Part shown: in pieces, positions 16,120-26,816 of the stretch
Numbering within the stretch: the first letter of the stretch is position 1
Layout: every line of letters starts with the position of its first letter
NCBI RefSeq assembly: GCF_000686605.1
Contig: NZ_JMLC01000001.1
Coordinates: 62,001 to 126,000, forward strand
Length of the DNA stretch: 64,000 nt
DNA from: Streptococcus sobrinus DSM 20742 = ATCC 33478
Lineage (GTDB): Bacteria > Bacillota > Bacilli > Lactobacillales > Streptococcaceae
Direction: 5' to 3'
Notes under the pieces: generated by a model
Told to the model about the DNA's origin: nothing
Databases searched by the model: none
The model's input: only the letters and a program-made list of their open reading frames with translations
Translations under genes and position numbers: made by a program

Positions 16120-16931
16120 TTAGTTAGTTTTCTTTGTAACGTCTTCGTTGAAATATTTTTGGGATAATTTCGTTAATGTTCCGTCTTTTTGCAATTCCTG
16201 CAAAGCCTTGTTAAATTTCTTCTGTAGGTCTTTTCCGTTATCAGTTTTAGCAAATGGATAGGCAGCTTTATTCCAACCAATATTTTCATTTATAATTCGC
16301 AAATCAAGATGTTGCTTTTTAATAGTTTCTTGTAGAAATTGTCTTTGATTGAGGACCCCATCTACTTTACCAGCAGCGGCATCTGTAAATACGGCAGACC
16401 GATCATCATAGGTTTTGATTTTAATATCAGGGTTATAATCTTTTAATAAGTTGATGTTGCTAGAACCTAAAGTAGCAGAGACAGTTTTTCCATTTAGGTC
16501 AGAAACAGAATGGTAATCTGAATTTTTTTGACAGCGATTTGGGCTGCATAATAAGCTACTGTGTTCGAAAAATCATATTTTTTCTGACATTCAGGCAAAA
16601 TAGTAACAGCATTGGCAACGGTATCAATTTGTCCAGAATCAACAGCTGTTAGTAAACCTGGCACATCGCCAATTGTTTTCCACTTGATTTTATATCCCAA
16701 TTTTTTAGCAACAGCCTTGGTAACATCAACATCAAAACCTGTTAACTTTTTATTTTTATCATAGTAGGTATTGGGGTAGGTTTGACCGGTGGTCCCAACC
16801 GTAAGGGTTTTAGAACTTGAACTGTTTTCATTATTTGAGGAAGATGAGTTTCCTTTTAACCCCAAATATCCTCCAACAACTAATGCAATAACAATAATTA
16901 AACCAATGCCTAATCTCACATTTTTCTTCAT
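16120..16931 (-). pseudogene. amino-acid ABC transporter substrate-binding protein, frameshifted
   Basis: An N-terminal hydrophobic segment (about 8-27) has no lipobox cysteine, so the protein would be membrane-anchored. A serine/asparagine linker follows, then a SBP_bac_3 domain (GFDVDVTKAVAKKLGY, ...VDGVLNQRQF..., C-terminal KYFNED). The frame breaks in a run of seven A (plus-strand T 16523-16529) and resumes one base off, reading SDYHSVSDLNGKTVSATLG on to the stop. One added A restores about 270 residues. It is the first gene of the minus-strand operon, with AAGGAG ahead of the ATG. Confidence 0.88.
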
Positions 16932-17198
16932 GGCTTAGCTCCTTTCACATGTTGGCCCCATATTAACAATTAGTATTTGTTTTGACTCATTCATTTTCTT
17001 TATATCTTCATAGTAATTTTTTATCAACTGTCTGGAAAGCTTTAGTTAAAGGCTTTGGATTGGGTTATCATATTTTTAAATCAGCCAATAGAATTTTTCT
17101 ATCATCTCTATTGATTATCAGAAATGGACTTGTTTGCCCTAACTTTCCTTCCCTTTCCCGAACAAATAGGTGAATCAATACTGAATGGAGGGTTGGCT

Positions 17199-18179
17199 AT
17201 GTTGTTGGCTAGGGATAAGGAGGGCAGGTTAGTATCACTCTTGGAGGGCCTGCCTGAGGGTGGTCGAGGTCCTTTTTTCTGTCCAGGTTGTGGCGGGCAG
17301 GTGCGGTTGAAGAAGGGAAAAATCAAGCGGCCTTACTTTGCTCATCTGGCCTTGGCTGATTGTCAATTTTTCTGGGAGAATGAAGGTCAGGAGCACTTGG
17401 GCTTGAAGGCTGCTCTCTATCGCTCGCTCAAGCCGGTCTGTCAGGTTAGGGTGGAAGTGGTCCTGCCTGAACTCCAGCAGGTAGCAGATCTCCTTGTTAA
17501 GGATAAGTTGGCTCTGGAAGTTCAATGCTCATCCCTGTCTAAGGAGCGATTGCAGGAGCGAACCCAGGCCTATCATTCCCATGGTTTTCAGGTGCGTTGG
17601 CTCCTGGGCAAGAAACTCTGGCTGGGCAAATCCTTGACAGCCTTGCAAAAGGGTTTTCTCTATTTTTCTGCTAATATGGGCTTTCATCTCTGGGAGTTGG
17701 ACTTGGAGAGGGGCTGTTTACGTCTCAAATATCTAATTTATGAGGATTGGCACGGGCGTGTTCACTACTTGGTCAAGGAGTGTCCCTTTTCTGGTGATTG
17801 CTTGGCCTTTCTAAGGCAACCCTATGTCAAGCAGCCTCTTGCTTCTTATCAGGTGAAGATGGACCAGCAGCTACTCACTTACATCCAGCGTCAGCTTTAT
17901 GCTAGGAATCCCAAGTGGCTCCAGCGTCAGGCCCAAGCCTATGAGCAGGGGGACAATCTTTTGGCTAGGTCTTTGGCCGACTATTATCCGCAGCTTCGGC
18001 CGCCACAGGGGCCCTTTAGCCAAATCAATCGAGATCTGATGCCTTTTGTGGATGAGTTTCTGGCCTACTATCGGCTTTCTGGGCCTCAGGGGGTACAGGT
18101 CCTCTATCCACCGGCTTTTTATGATAAAATAAAGGAAAAATCAAGGAGGAACTTGCTGAGGGGGCTTGACCCCCAGTAG
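17199..18179 (+). CDS. coiA: competence protein CoiA
   Basis: Competence-induced nuclease-like protein needed for recombination of incoming DNA in streptococci. 326 residues from ATG 17199, chosen for the GGAGG seven bases upstream; an in-frame ATG at 17124 lacks one. The N-terminal CPGCGG...KRPYFAH is a zinc-ribbon-like segment, and a PD-(D/E)xK-type core follows (LLVKDKLALEVQCS). No convincing ComX cin-box is seen; CCCGAACA at 17157 is a poor match. pepF follows after 12 bp. Confidence 0.9.
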   Translation: MLLARDKEGRLVSLLEGLPEGGRGPFFCPGCGGQVRLKKGKIKRPYFAHLALADCQFFWENEGQEHLGLKAALYRSLKPVCQVRVEVVLPELQQVADLLVKDKLALEVQCSSLSKERLQERTQAYHSHGFQVRWLLGKKLWLGKSLTALQKGFLYFSANMGFHLWELDLERGCLRLKYLIYEDWHGRVHYLVKECPFSGDCLAFLRQPYVKQPLASYQVKMDQQLLTYIQRQLYARNPKWLQRQAQAYEQGDNLLARSLADYYPQLRPPQGPFSQINRDLMPFVDEFLAYYRLSGPQGVQVLYPPAFYDKIKEKSRRNLLRGLDPQ

Positions 18180-18191
18180 TAAGCAGAGACA

Positions 18192-19997
18192 ATGACAGAT
18201 AACCGTGCACTTATTGATGAGAAGTACAAGTGGGATTTGAGCAGTATTTTTGCCAGCGACCAGGACTGGGAGGCCCAATATCAGGGCCTAGCAGATGCTA
18301 TCGAGCAGGCCCAAGACCTGTCAGGCCACTTGGCCCAGTCAGCCCAAGACTTATTAAGAGTTACCCAGACTTATTTAAACCTGGCTCGTTGCCTGGAGAA
18401 GGTCTTTGTTTATGCTTCCATGAAAAATGACCAGGACACGACAGTAGCCACTTATCAGGAGTTGGCAGCTAAGGCGACAAGTCTGTCAGCTAAGTACAGT
18501 CAGGCCTTTGCCTTTTTTGAGCCAGAAGTATTGGCCTTGGGAGAAGGGAAGTTTGCTGAATTTTTGCAGGAGGAATCAGAATTAGGTCTCTACCGGCATT
18601 TCTTTGGGCAAATCTTCTCCCAACAGGCCCATGTCCTAAATCAAGAAAAAGAAGAGCTCTTAGCTCAGGCTCAGGAGGTTCTTGAGGCGGGGGCGGAAAC
18701 CTATGAGATTCTGGACAATGCGGACATCAGTTTTCCAAGCGTCCTTGATGAGGAAGGTCAAGAAGTTGACTTGAGCCATGGTAATTTTATCACCCTGATG
18801 GAATCCAAGGACAGGCGGGTTCGGCAGGCTGCCTATGAAGCCTATTACAGTACCTACCAGCAGTTTCAGCATACCTATGCTAAGACCCTGGCCACGACTG
18901 TCAAGCAGCATAATTTTTCGGCCAAGGTTCGCCACTATGACTCTGCTCGTCAGGCAGCTATGGAGGCCAATCATATCCCAGAAGGGGTCTATGACATCCT
19001 CCTAAGTACGGTCCACAAGTATTTGCCTCTCTTGCGAGGCTACATGAGCTTGCGGCAGGAAATTTTGGGCTTGGATGATTTGAAAATGTATGATGTCTAC
19101 ACGCCCCTGTCAAAACTGGATATGACCTACACTTACGAGGATGCCAAAGGCAAGGCTCTAGAAGTCTTGTCGGTCTTTGGCCTTGATTACCAGGCACGAG
19201 TAGAAGAGGCCCTGTCCCAGGGCTGGATTGATGTTGCAGCCAATAAGGGCAAACGCTCGGGAGCATATTCGGGTGGCTCCTATGATACCAAGGCTTTTAT
19301 CCTGCTCAACTGGCAGGATACCCTGGACAATCTCTACACCCTGGTCCATGAGATGGGCCACAGTATGCATTCGACCTTTACCCGAGAAAATCAGCCCTAT
19401 GTCTACGGAGATTATTCTATCTTCTTGGCTGAGATTGCTTCGACGACCAATGAAAATATCATGACCGAGACCCTGCTTAAGGAAGCCAAGGACGACAAGG
19501 AACGCTTTGCCCTGCTCAATTATTATCTGGACAGTTTCAAGGGGACGGTTTTTCGTCAGACACAGTTTGCGGAATTTGAGCAAGCTATTCATGAAGCTGA
19601 TGCTAAGGGTCAGGTCTTGACCAGTCAGTACCTCAATGAGCTTTATGCTGACCTCAACCAGGCCTACTATGGTCTGCCCAAGGAAGACAATCCTCAAATT
19701 CAGTACGAGTGGGCTCGGATTCCCCATTTTTACTATAATTTTTATGTCTATCAATATGCGACGGGATTTGCAGCAGCCAGTTATCTGGCTGAGAAAATTG
19801 TCCATGGTAATCAGGCCGACAAGGCCCGCTATTTGGATTATCTCAAAGCAGGTAGTTCGGCCTATCCCTTAGAAGTCATCGCCAAGGCTGGGGTTGATAT
19901 GACTCAAGCCGACTACTTAGAGGGGGCCTTTCAAGTCTTTGCTAAACGCCTGGAAGAATTGGAAAGCCTAGTTAAACAGGGAGTGCATAGGGAGTAA
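18192..19997 (+). CDS. pepF: oligoendopeptidase F
   Basis: Cytoplasmic M3-family zinc metallopeptidase that cleaves peptides of roughly 7-17 residues during peptide nutrition. The 601-residue length is typical. The zinc site is [10 protein letters not shown] (HExxH), with the downstream glutamate in [11 protein letters not shown]. It is 12 bp after coiA, the usual streptococcal coiA-pepF arrangement, so it may be partly competence-induced. Confidence 0.96.
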   Translation: MTDNRALIDEKYKWDLSSIFASDQDWEAQYQGLADAIEQAQDLSGHLAQSAQDLLRVTQTYLNLARCLEKVFVYASMKNDQDTTVATYQELAAKATSLSAKYSQAFAFFEPEVLALGEGKFAEFLQEESELGLYRHFFGQIFSQQAHVLNQEKEELLAQAQEVLEAGAETYEILDNADISFPSVLDEEGQEVDLSHGNFITLMESKDRRVRQAAYEAYYSTYQQFQHTYAKTLATTVKQHNFSAKVRHYDSARQAAMEANHIPEGVYDILLSTVHKYLPLLRGYMSLRQEILGLDDLKMYDVYTPLSKLDMTYTYEDAKGKALEVLSVFGLDYQARVEEALSQGWIDVAANKGKRSGAYSGGSYDTKAFILLNWQDTLDNLYTLVHEMGHSMHSTFTRENQPYVYGDYSIFLAEIASTTNENIMTETLLKEAKDDKERFALLNYYLDSFKGTVFRQTQFAEFEQAIHEADAKGQVLTSQYLNELYADLNQAYYGLPKEDNPQIQYEWARIPHFYYNFYVYQYATGFAAASYLAEKIVHGNQADKARYLDYLKAGSSAYPLEVIAKAGVDMTQADYLEGAFQVFAKRLEELESLVKQGVHRE

Positions 19998-20149
19998 ACA
20001 GGGCGACTCAAGCGTTTCAGAAAGAAGCACTCCTAGTAACAGTAGAGAGCAAGGTGAATTTATCTGGCTCTTTTTAGTTTAGATGAGGGATCTCCCCTCA
20101 GCTCTTAAAACGTTTACATGCCTTGGTGCCTGATTTTTAGGGGAATTCG

Positions 20150-20158
20150 TGCTATAAT
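20150..20158 (+). promoter_or_regulatory. typA extended -10 promoter
   Basis: TGCTATAAT with TATAAT at 20153-20158; the -35 is poor. Confidence 0.65.
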
Positions 20159-20196
20159 GAAAAGGTTGAAATATTATAGAAGTAATCGAGGAAAAC

Positions 20197-22044
20197 ATGA
20201 CTAAACTTAGAGAAGATATTCGTAATGTCGCTATCATTGCCCACGTTGACCATGGTAAAACTACCCTTGTTGATGAGCTTTTGAAGCAGTCTCATACTAT
20301 TGACGAGCGTAAAGAGTTAGATGAGCGGGCTATGGATTCCAATGATTTGGAAAAGGAACGTGGTATCACTATCTTAGCTAAAAATACCGCAGTTGCCTAC
20401 AATGGAACTCGTATCAACATCATGGACACCCCAGGGCACGCCGACTTTGGTGGTGAAGTTGAGCGGATCATGAAGATGGTTGACGGGGTTGTCTTGGTTG
20501 TAGATGCCTACGAAGGAACCATGCCCCAAACCCGTTTTGTTTTGAAAAAGGCTTTGGAACAAAACCTGATCCCAATTGTGGTTGTTAACAAGATTGATAA
20601 GCCAGCAGCTCGTCCAGCAGAAGTTGTTGATGAGGTCTTAGAACTCTTTATTGAGTTGGGGGCTGATGATGATCAATTGGACTTCCCAGTTGTTTACGCA
20701 TCTGCCATCAACGGAACCTCATCTTTGTCAGATAATCCAGCTGACCAAGAGCACACCATGGCACCGGTCTTTGATACCATCGTTGATCACATCCCAGCTC
20801 CAGTTGACAATTCAGATGAGCCTTTGCAATTCCAAGTCTCACTTTTGGACTACAACGACTTCGTAGGTCGGATTGGTATCGGTCGTGTTTTCCGCGGTAA
20901 AATCAAGGTTGGCGACCAAGTTACCCTGTCTAAGTTGGATGGAACGACTAAAAACTTCCGTGTCACCAAGCTCTTTGGTTTCTTCGGTCTTGAACGTCGA
21001 GAAATTGACGAAGCTAAGGCTGGTGATTTGATTGCTGTTTCTGGTATGGAAGATATCTTTGTCGGGGAAACCATCACACCGACTGATGCAGTTGAACCTC
21101 TGCCGATTCTCCACATTGATGAACCAACCCTGCAAATGACCTTCTTGGCCAACAATTCCCCATTTGCTGGTCGTGAAGGAAAATGGGTAACCTCCCGGAA
21201 GGTTGAAGAACGTCTCTTGTCTGAATTGCAGACAGATGTATCCCTTCGGGTTGATCCAACAGATTCTCCTGATAAGTGGATTGTTTCTGGTCGTGGGGAA
21301 TTGCATTTGTCCATCCTGATTGAAACCATGCGTCGTGAAGGCTATGAATTGCAAGTATCCCGTCCAGAAGTTATCATCAAGGAAATTGACGGTGTCAAGT
21401 GTGAACCATTCGAACGGGTACAAATTGATACCCCAGAAGAATATCAAGGTTCCATCATCCAATCCCTTTCTGAACGTAAGGGGGACATGTTGGACATGCA
21501 GATGGTTGGTAATGGTCAAACTCGTCTGGTCTTCCTGATTCCAGCCCGTGGTCTCATTGGTTACTCAACCGAATTCCTTTCCATGACCCGTGGTTACGGT
21601 ATCATGAACCATACCTTTGACCAATACTTGCCAGTTGTTCCTGGTGAAATCTCTGGTCGTCACCGTGGCGCTTTGGTTTCCATTGATAATGGTAAGGCCA
21701 CCACTTACTCAATCATGCGGATTGAAGAACGCGGTACCATCTTTGTTAACCCAGGTACCGAAGTTTACGAAGGAATGATTGTTGGGGAAAATGCCCGTGA
21801 TAATGACCTGGGGGTTAATATTACGACGGCTAAGCAAATGACCAATGTCCGTTCAGCAACCAAGGACCAAACAGCGGTTATCAAGACCCCTCGTATCTTG
21901 ACTTTGGAAGAATCTCTGGAATTCCTCAACGACGATGAATACATGGAAGTAACGCCAGAGTCTATCCGCTTGCGGAAGCAAATTCTTAACAAGGCAGCCC
22001 GTGACAAGGCCAACAAGAAGAAAAAAGCTGCGGCAGCTGAATAA
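20197..22044 (+). CDS. typA: ribosome-associated GTPase TypA/BipA
   Basis: Translational GTPase of the EF-G family, linked to ribosome assembly and stress or cold growth. 615 residues. G-domain motifs are [17 protein letters not shown] and NKIDKP, followed by beta-barrel, EF-G III/V-like and BipA C-terminal domains, and a lysine-rich tail ([15 protein letters not shown]). It has its own promoter. The DUF3165-murD gene order downstream is the standard streptococcal one. Confidence 0.97.
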   Translation: MTKLREDIRNVAIIAHVDHGKTTLVDELLKQSHTIDERKELDERAMDSNDLEKERGITILAKNTAVAYNGTRINIMDTPGHADFGGEVERIMKMVDGVVLVVDAYEGTMPQTRFVLKKALEQNLIPIVVVNKIDKPAARPAEVVDEVLELFIELGADDDQLDFPVVYASAINGTSSLSDNPADQEHTMAPVFDTIVDHIPAPVDNSDEPLQFQVSLLDYNDFVGRIGIGRVFRGKIKVGDQVTLSKLDGTTKNFRVTKLFGFFGLERREIDEAKAGDLIAVSGMEDIFVGETITPTDAVEPLPILHIDEPTLQMTFLANNSPFAGREGKWVTSRKVEERLLSELQTDVSLRVDPTDSPDKWIVSGRGELHLSILIETMRREGYELQVSRPEVIIKEIDGVKCEPFERVQIDTPEEYQGSIIQSLSERKGDMLDMQMVGNGQTRLVFLIPARGLIGYSTEFLSMTRGYGIMNHTFDQYLPVVPGEISGRHRGALVSIDNGKATTYSIMRIEERGTIFVNPGTEVYEGMIVGENARDNDLGVNITTAKQMTNVRSATKDQTAVIKTPRILTLEESLEFLNDDEYMEVTPESIRLRKQILNKAARDKANKKKKAAAAE

Positions 22045-22064
22045 GCAATATGAAGAAGCTGATA

Positions 22065-22340
22065 GGCCAATCTTTGGTCTTTAGCTTCGGCTTAGTCTGA
22101 TTGGCCAGCTCAAGTAGGTTTGGCTTGCCTAGATTGGTCAGCTTTGCTGGTCTAACCTTGCTAGCTTGGCATTTCTGGCCTAGTTAGCTTCGGCTAATTG
22201 AGCTTATCTGGGTTAGCAGGCCTAGCATGTCTTTAGGTTAATTGAGCTTATCTGAGCTAGCAGGCTTAGCTTGTCTGGCCTAGGCCAATTTTGCTTGCCC
22301 AGTCTGGCTGGCCTTCGAGGTCAAGCTGCTAGGTTCAGCA
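22065..22340 (+). repeat. low-complexity, repeat-rich spacer after typA
   Basis: Contains a hairpin GGCCAATC/GATTGGCC (22067-22106) enclosing AGC-TTCG-GCT. A 41-bp direct repeat follows at a 44-bp period (22192-22232 and 22236-22276, both containing TTGAGCTTATCTG and TAGCAGGC). The block is dominated by GGCCTA/TAGC words and stops before the ribosome site of the next gene. It contains no terminator with a T run, so read-through from typA is possible. Confidence 0.6.
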
Positions 22341-22373
22341 GATTTTTTCAGGACTGCATAGGAGGTTCAAGCA

Positions 22374-22676
22374 ATGTTTTATTTATTTGTTGCAATCTTG
22401 ATTGCCATCTATTATTTCTTTGCGGCTCCTAAGACCGTAAAAAATACCATGAATATGATTTCGACCATGGGGATTATTGCGGTTCTGATTGTTATGTCTG
22501 TCCTTGGTTTTGTTAAATTGATTCAATCGCCACCGGAAGTCTTCGTAGCTCTGGCCATGGTCGGCCTAGCCTATTTTAGCCTGCGGGATGTCGTCGGCCT
22601 CTCAAGTCGGCCCAATAAGCACCGCAAACTTCTGGTTGGTTTTAAAGATTATATCGTCAATCATTTTAGATCATAA
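22374..22676 (+). CDS. DUF3165-family membrane protein
   Basis: 100 residues with three hydrophobic segments (1-17, 27-48, 55-70) and a basic C-terminal tail. Found between typA and murD in many streptococci. The function is unknown; position suggests a cell-envelope link. AGGAGG precedes the ATG. It is followed at once by a terminator, so murD is not in the same transcript. Confidence 0.85.
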   Translation: MFYLFVAILIAIYYFFAAPKTVKNTMNMISTMGIIAVLIVMSVLGFVKLIQSPPEVFVALAMVGLAYFSLRDVVGLSSRPNKHRKLLVGFKDYIVNHFRS

Positions 22677-22679
22677 GAA

Positions 22680-22702
22680 GAGAAGCCGACTGGCTTCTTT
22701 TT
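22680..22702 (+). terminator. terminator after DUF3165 gene
   Basis: AGAAGCC-GACT-GGCTTCT with six T. Confidence 0.88.
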
Positions 22703-22950
22703 TAGAGCTCTAAATTTAAGACTTAGTTTGGGACCTAGAAATCTCTTCTAGTAGATTTTATTCCCGCTTTGAAGGGAAAAGCTGGTCGACCTTGTCTGCT
22801 ATGGCATAGCAATAGCTTGTTCGATTTTGCCAGCCCCTTTGCACTAGTGGAGGAGAAAGCCAGTTCACTTTGGAGGCTGGTATTTAGCTCCAAGTGCATT
22901 AGCACTTAGGGGTCACCTCACCCTAATGCTAGGCTTGAAAAAGAGGCTGA

Positions 22951-22978
22951 TTAAGGGTAAAATAAAGAGAACTATACT
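22951..22978 (+). promoter_or_regulatory. murD promoter
   Basis: TTAAGG (22951-22956), 16-bp spacer, TATACT (22973-22978). The expected start near 22985 gives a very short leader and rules out the longer ORF beginning at 22926. Confidence 0.55.
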
Positions 22979-22997
22979 AGTTAGAAGTGGACTTATT

Positions 22998-24353
22998 ATG
23001 AAAGCAATTAAAGACTTTGAAAACAAGAAGGTGCTGGTTTTAGGGCTGGCTCGTTCAGGCGAGGCTGCGGCTCGTCTTTTATCAAAATTGGGAGCCATTG
23101 TGACTGTCAATGATGGCAAGCCTTTTGAGGAAAATCCTTCGGCTCAGGCTCTCTTGGAAGAAGGTATCAAGGTCATCTGTGGCTACCATCCCCTGGAGCT
23201 ACTGGATGAAGATTTTGCAGTCATGATTAAGAACCCGGGGATTCGCTATGATAATCCCATGGTGGAAAAGGCCTTGAGAAAGGGAATTCCTGTCTATACC
23301 GAGGTTGAATTGGCCTACCGGATTTCTGAAAGCCCCATTATTGGGATTACGGGTTCCAATGGGAAAACAACAACAACAACCATGATTGCGGATGTCTTAA
23401 ATGCCGGCGGCCAGTCTGCTCTCTTGTCTGGGAATATTGGTTTTCCTGCCTCAGAAGTAGCTATGATGGCGACCGACAAGGATACCCTAGTTATGGAGTT
23501 ATCTTCCTTCCAATTGATGGGGGTTGATCGCTTTCATCCACACATGGCGGTTATCACCAATCTGATGCCTACCCATATTGACTACCATGGGACTTTTGAA
23601 GAATATGTGGCAGCTAAATGGCATCTGCAAGACCGGATGACGTCTGAGGATTATTTGGTTCTCAATTTCAACCAAGAGCTGGCCAAGGAGCTAGCTTCGA
23701 AAACGCAGGCGACGGTTGTCCCATTTTCAACCCAGGAAGAAGTAGATGGAGCCTATCTCAAGGATGACTACCTCTATTTCAAGGGCGAGCCAGTCATGGC
23801 CGCTGACGCTATCGGTGTTCCTGGCAGTCACAATGTTGAAAATGCCCTAGCTACCATTGCTATCGCCAAACTTTCTGGCCTGGCTAATGAGGTGATTTCC
23901 CAAACTTTGGCAAGTTTTGGTGGCGTCAAGCATCGTCTGCAATCTTTGGGCCAAGTCAAGGGTGTGGCCTTCTACAATGATTCCAAATCAACCAATATTC
24001 TAGCAACACAAAAAGCCTTATCTGGCTTTGATAATAGCAAGGTTATTCTCATTGCTGGTGGTTTGGACCGGGGCAATGAATTTGATGAGCTGGTGCCAGA
24101 TATTAAGGGCCTCAAGAAGATGGTCATTCTGGGTCAATCGGCTCCTCGGGTTAAGCGGGCAGCAGACAAGGCCGGTGTTCCTTACCTGGATGCCAAGGAT
24201 GTCAAGGATGCGGCTCGAATTGCCTTTGCTGAAGCTACTCCTGGAGATGTCGTTCTCCTCAGCCCGGCTAATGCTTCTTGGGATATGTATAAGAGCTTTG
24301 AAGTGCGGGGCGATGACTTTATCGCCGCCTTTGAGGACCTAAAGGGAGAATAA
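22998..24353 (+). CDS. murD: UDP-N-acetylmuramoylalanine--D-glutamate ligase
   Basis: Adds D-glutamate to UDP-MurNAc-L-Ala in cytoplasmic peptidoglycan synthesis, using ATP. 451 residues from ATG 22998. N-terminal Rossmann-like [14 protein letters not shown]-binding [14 protein letters not shown], NxxxxHxD-type [11 protein letters not shown], and the C-terminal ligase domain YNDSKSTN are present. First gene of the murD-murG-divIB cluster, with murG 2 bp downstream. Confidence 0.97.
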   Translation: MKAIKDFENKKVLVLGLARSGEAAARLLSKLGAIVTVNDGKPFEENPSAQALLEEGIKVICGYHPLELLDEDFAVMIKNPGIRYDNPMVEKALRKGIPVYTEVELAYRISESPIIGITGSNGKTTTTTMIADVLNAGGQSALLSGNIGFPASEVAMMATDKDTLVMELSSFQLMGVDRFHPHMAVITNLMPTHIDYHGTFEEYVAAKWHLQDRMTSEDYLVLNFNQELAKELASKTQATVVPFSTQEEVDGAYLKDDYLYFKGEPVMAADAIGVPGSHNVENALATIAIAKLSGLANEVISQTLASFGGVKHRLQSLGQVKGVAFYNDSKSTNILATQKALSGFDNSKVILIAGGLDRGNEFDELVPDIKGLKKMVILGQSAPRVKRAADKAGVPYLDAKDVKDAARIAFAEATPGDVVLLSPANASWDMYKSFEVRGDDFIAAFEDLKGE

Positions 24354-24355
24354 GC

Positions 24356-25432
24356 ATGGCTAAAAAAATCGTTTTTACCGGTGGAGGAACCGTCGGTCAT
24401 GTTACCCTTAATCTCATTCTTATTCCTAAGTTTTTAAAGGATGGCTGGGAGGTCCACTATATTGGTGACAAGCATGGGATTGAGCATGGGGAGTTGGCCA
24501 AGTCAGGTCTGGATGTCAAGTTCCATAGTATTGCGACAGGGAAATTACGACGTTACTTTTCTTTCCAGAATATGTTGGACATCTTCAAGGTTGCTTGGGG
24601 TGTCCTGCAATCTTTGGCAATCATTGCCAAAATCAGACCCCAGGCCCTCTTTTCTAAGGGAGGCTTTGTCTCGGTTCCTCCTGTTGTAGCGGCTAAAGTG
24701 CTCCGAGTGCTGGTCTTCATTCACGAATCAGACCTATCCATGGGTCTGGCCAATCGGATTGCCTACAAGTTTGCGACCAAGATGTTCACCACTTTTGACC
24801 AGGGGCAGGGTTTGACCAAGGCCCAGCATGTGGGAGCTATCACCAAGGTCACTAAAGCAGCTGACCAAGGAGCCCCTGAGCCTGAGGAAATCAAGGCCAT
24901 CAAGGAAGCCTTTGATCCTAATTTACAGACTCTCCTCTTTATCGGGGGGTCTGCTGGAGCCAGGGTCTTCAATGACTTTATCAGCAATAATCCAGATTTG
25001 ACCAAGACCTATAATGTCATCAACATCTCAGGCGATAAGGGCCTCAATGGTCTGAGCCAGAATCTCTATCGGGTCGATTATGTGACCGATCTCTACCAAC
25101 CCTTGATGGATTTGGCGGATGTCGTTGTCACCCGTGGGGGTTCCAATACCATCTTTGAGCTCTTAGCCATGCAGAAGCTCCATATTATCGTGCCTCTGGG
25201 TAAAGAGGCTAGTCGGGGAGACCAGTTGGAGAATGCTGCCTACTTTGAAAAAAAAGGCTATGCACCCCAGCTTCTGGAACCTGATTTGACCTTAGAAAAT
25301 CTGGAAGCCAAACTGCAAGAGGTCCTGGCTGATAAGGATGCCTATCTGTCAGCCATGGCAGGGACAACAGAGCTCAAATCACCCCAAGAGTTCTATCAAC
25401 TGTTAAGCTCTGCCATTTCCCAAAAGAAATAA
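24356..25432 (+). CDS. murG: UDP-GlcNAc--lipid I N-acetylglucosaminyltransferase
   Basis: Makes lipid II on the inner face of the membrane by adding GlcNAc to lipid I. 358 residues, two Rossmann domains: N-terminal [11 protein letters not shown] and C-terminal [13 protein letters not shown] and [14 protein letters not shown], the GT28 donor-binding glycines and the conserved Glu. It begins 2 bp after murD, so translation is probably coupled. Confidence 0.96.
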   Translation: MAKKIVFTGGGTVGHVTLNLILIPKFLKDGWEVHYIGDKHGIEHGELAKSGLDVKFHSIATGKLRRYFSFQNMLDIFKVAWGVLQSLAIIAKIRPQALFSKGGFVSVPPVVAAKVLRVLVFIHESDLSMGLANRIAYKFATKMFTTFDQGQGLTKAQHVGAITKVTKAADQGAPEPEEIKAIKEAFDPNLQTLLFIGGSAGARVFNDFISNNPDLTKTYNVINISGDKGLNGLSQNLYRVDYVTDLYQPLMDLADVVVTRGGSNTIFELLAMQKLHIIVPLGKEASRGDQLENAAYFEKKGYAPQLLEPDLTLENLEAKLQEVLADKDAYLSAMAGTTELKSPQEFYQLLSSAISQKK

Positions 25433-25472
25433 AATAAGGCTCACCATTCGTTTTGTCTAAAAGGAGAAAATC

Positions 25473-26660
25473 TTGGCCAAAAATTCAAAAGATGAAAAAA
25501 ATCAAAAGCAAGAGCAAGCTCCTCTGACCGAGTGGCAGAAACGCAATCTTGACTTTTTAAAGCAGAAAGAAAAAGAGAAAAAGGAGCAGGAGAAGCTTAA
25601 AAAAGAATTGGCAGATAAGAAGCGAGCCCGACTCCTTGCCAAGTCGTCTGAGGAGGACGAGTCTGAGGATGAAAAGTCCCCGAAAAAGAAGAAGTCCAAG
25701 TCAGGCAAGGCCAGCTCCAAAAAGAAAAGCCGACTGGGCAAAAAGGCTTCTGTTAAGCCTCTCCCCAAGAAGAAAAAAACCAAGCCCAAGTCAACCAAGT
25801 TTAAACGCCGGATGACTAGTGTTCTGGTTCCTGCCCTACTGGGAGTTCTCTTGGCCCTCTATCTCCTGACGCCCTTGAGTAAGATCAAGCATGTTACCGT
25901 AGATGGGGTCAATCGGACGACCAGTCAGTCCGTATTAAAGGCTTCTGGTCTCAAGGATAGTGACTATACTTTAGCGACTATTTTTAACCGTTCCCGCCTG
26001 GCCAATGCGGTTGCCAAGAATGATATCTGGGTTAAGTCCGCTAGTGTCGATTATAGCTTTCCCTTTACCTTCTCAATTAAGGTCAAAGAATACAGTATTG
26101 TTGCCTATGCCCAGACCGACCAGGGATACGTACCTATTCTAGAGAGTGGGACTCGCCTTGATAGTGTTGAGGCCACGGATTTTCCTGACAAATTCACCAC
26201 CATCAATCTTAAGAATGGTAAGTATCTGTCCAGTCTTATTAAAAAGTTGACCAAGATGGACAAGTCCTTGATTTCAGAAATTAAGGTGATTACTTTAGCT
26301 GATTCTAAGACGACACCTGATTTGCTCAACTTGGAGATGCAAGATGGCAATACGGTCCGCGTGCCCCTGTCCCAGATTGATAAGAAGCTTCCTTACTATG
26401 ATAAGATTAAGGGCAGTCTCAAGGATAACAAGATTGTCGATATGGAAGTGGGGATTTTTGCGACCAGCGATAATGGGCAAAGCACCGACGATAGTTCTGA
26501 GGCTTCTTCTACAGAGGATTCATCCCAATCTAGCGATCAGAACCAGGATAACCAAAGTCAAGACTCCAACCAAGGCCAGGACCAAAATACCAGCGATAAT
26601 TCTTCTCAGACAGAAAGTTCCGACCAAGCTAATAACGATCAAGCAGCCGACTCCCAGTGA
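25473..26660 (+). CDS. divIB: cell-division protein DivIB/FtsQ
   Basis: Division protein that joins DivIC and FtsL at the septum. 395 residues from a TTG codon at 25473, behind AAGGAG. Residues 1-112 are an unusually lysine/glutamate-rich cytoplasmic region, 113-131 form the single membrane helix, a POTRA domain starts at KIKHVTVDGVNRT, then the FtsQ beta-domain. Residues 330-395 form a disordered S/D/Q/N-rich extracellular tail. Low-complexity ends are typical for streptococcal DivIB. Confidence 0.94.
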   Translation: MAKNSKDEKNQKQEQAPLTEWQKRNLDFLKQKEKEKKEQEKLKKELADKKRARLLAKSSEEDESEDEKSPKKKKSKSGKASSKKKSRLGKKASVKPLPKKKKTKPKSTKFKRRMTSVLVPALLGVLLALYLLTPLSKIKHVTVDGVNRTTSQSVLKASGLKDSDYTLATIFNRSRLANAVAKNDIWVKSASVDYSFPFTFSIKVKEYSIVAYAQTDQGYVPILESGTRLDSVEATDFPDKFTTINLKNGKYLSSLIKKLTKMDKSLISEIKVITLADSKTTPDLLNLEMQDGNTVRVPLSQIDKKLPYYDKIKGSLKDNKIVDMEVGIFATSDNGQSTDDSSEASSTEDSSQSSDQNQDNQSQDSNQGQDQNTSDNSSQTESSDQANNDQAADSQ

Positions 26661-26760
26661 GTTAGCTGTTTTTTCATTGGGATCGTTTAAAAAGAGTGAA
26701 CATTTGTTCTAGAGGCTGAGACTTGGTTTGTTCAGGTCATTTGTTGCTGCTTTTCCTCTC

Positions 26761-26795
26761 AAAAAAACTCTCCGACTGTTGGTCGAAGAGTTCTC
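26761..26795 (-). terminator. lrgB terminator
   Basis: Minus-strand hairpin AACTCTTCGAC/GTCGGAGAGTT followed by a T run. Confidence 0.85.
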
Positions 26796-26816
26796 TGAAT
26801 TTTCCTTCATCTATGA

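Noticed and set aside
17157..17164. CCCGAACA as a ComX cin-box for coiA
   Set aside because: Only 5 of 8 bases match TACGAATA; too weak to list as a site.
19158..19805. 215-codon minus-strand open frame inside pepF
   Set aside because: Antisense shadow of pepF.
20839..21519. 226-codon minus-strand open frame inside typA
   Set aside because: Antisense shadow of a strongly conserved gene; no ribosome site and odd composition.
22926..22997. Longer N-terminus for MurD
   Set aside because: It lies upstream of and across the predicted promoter, and MurD homologues begin at MKAIKDF.
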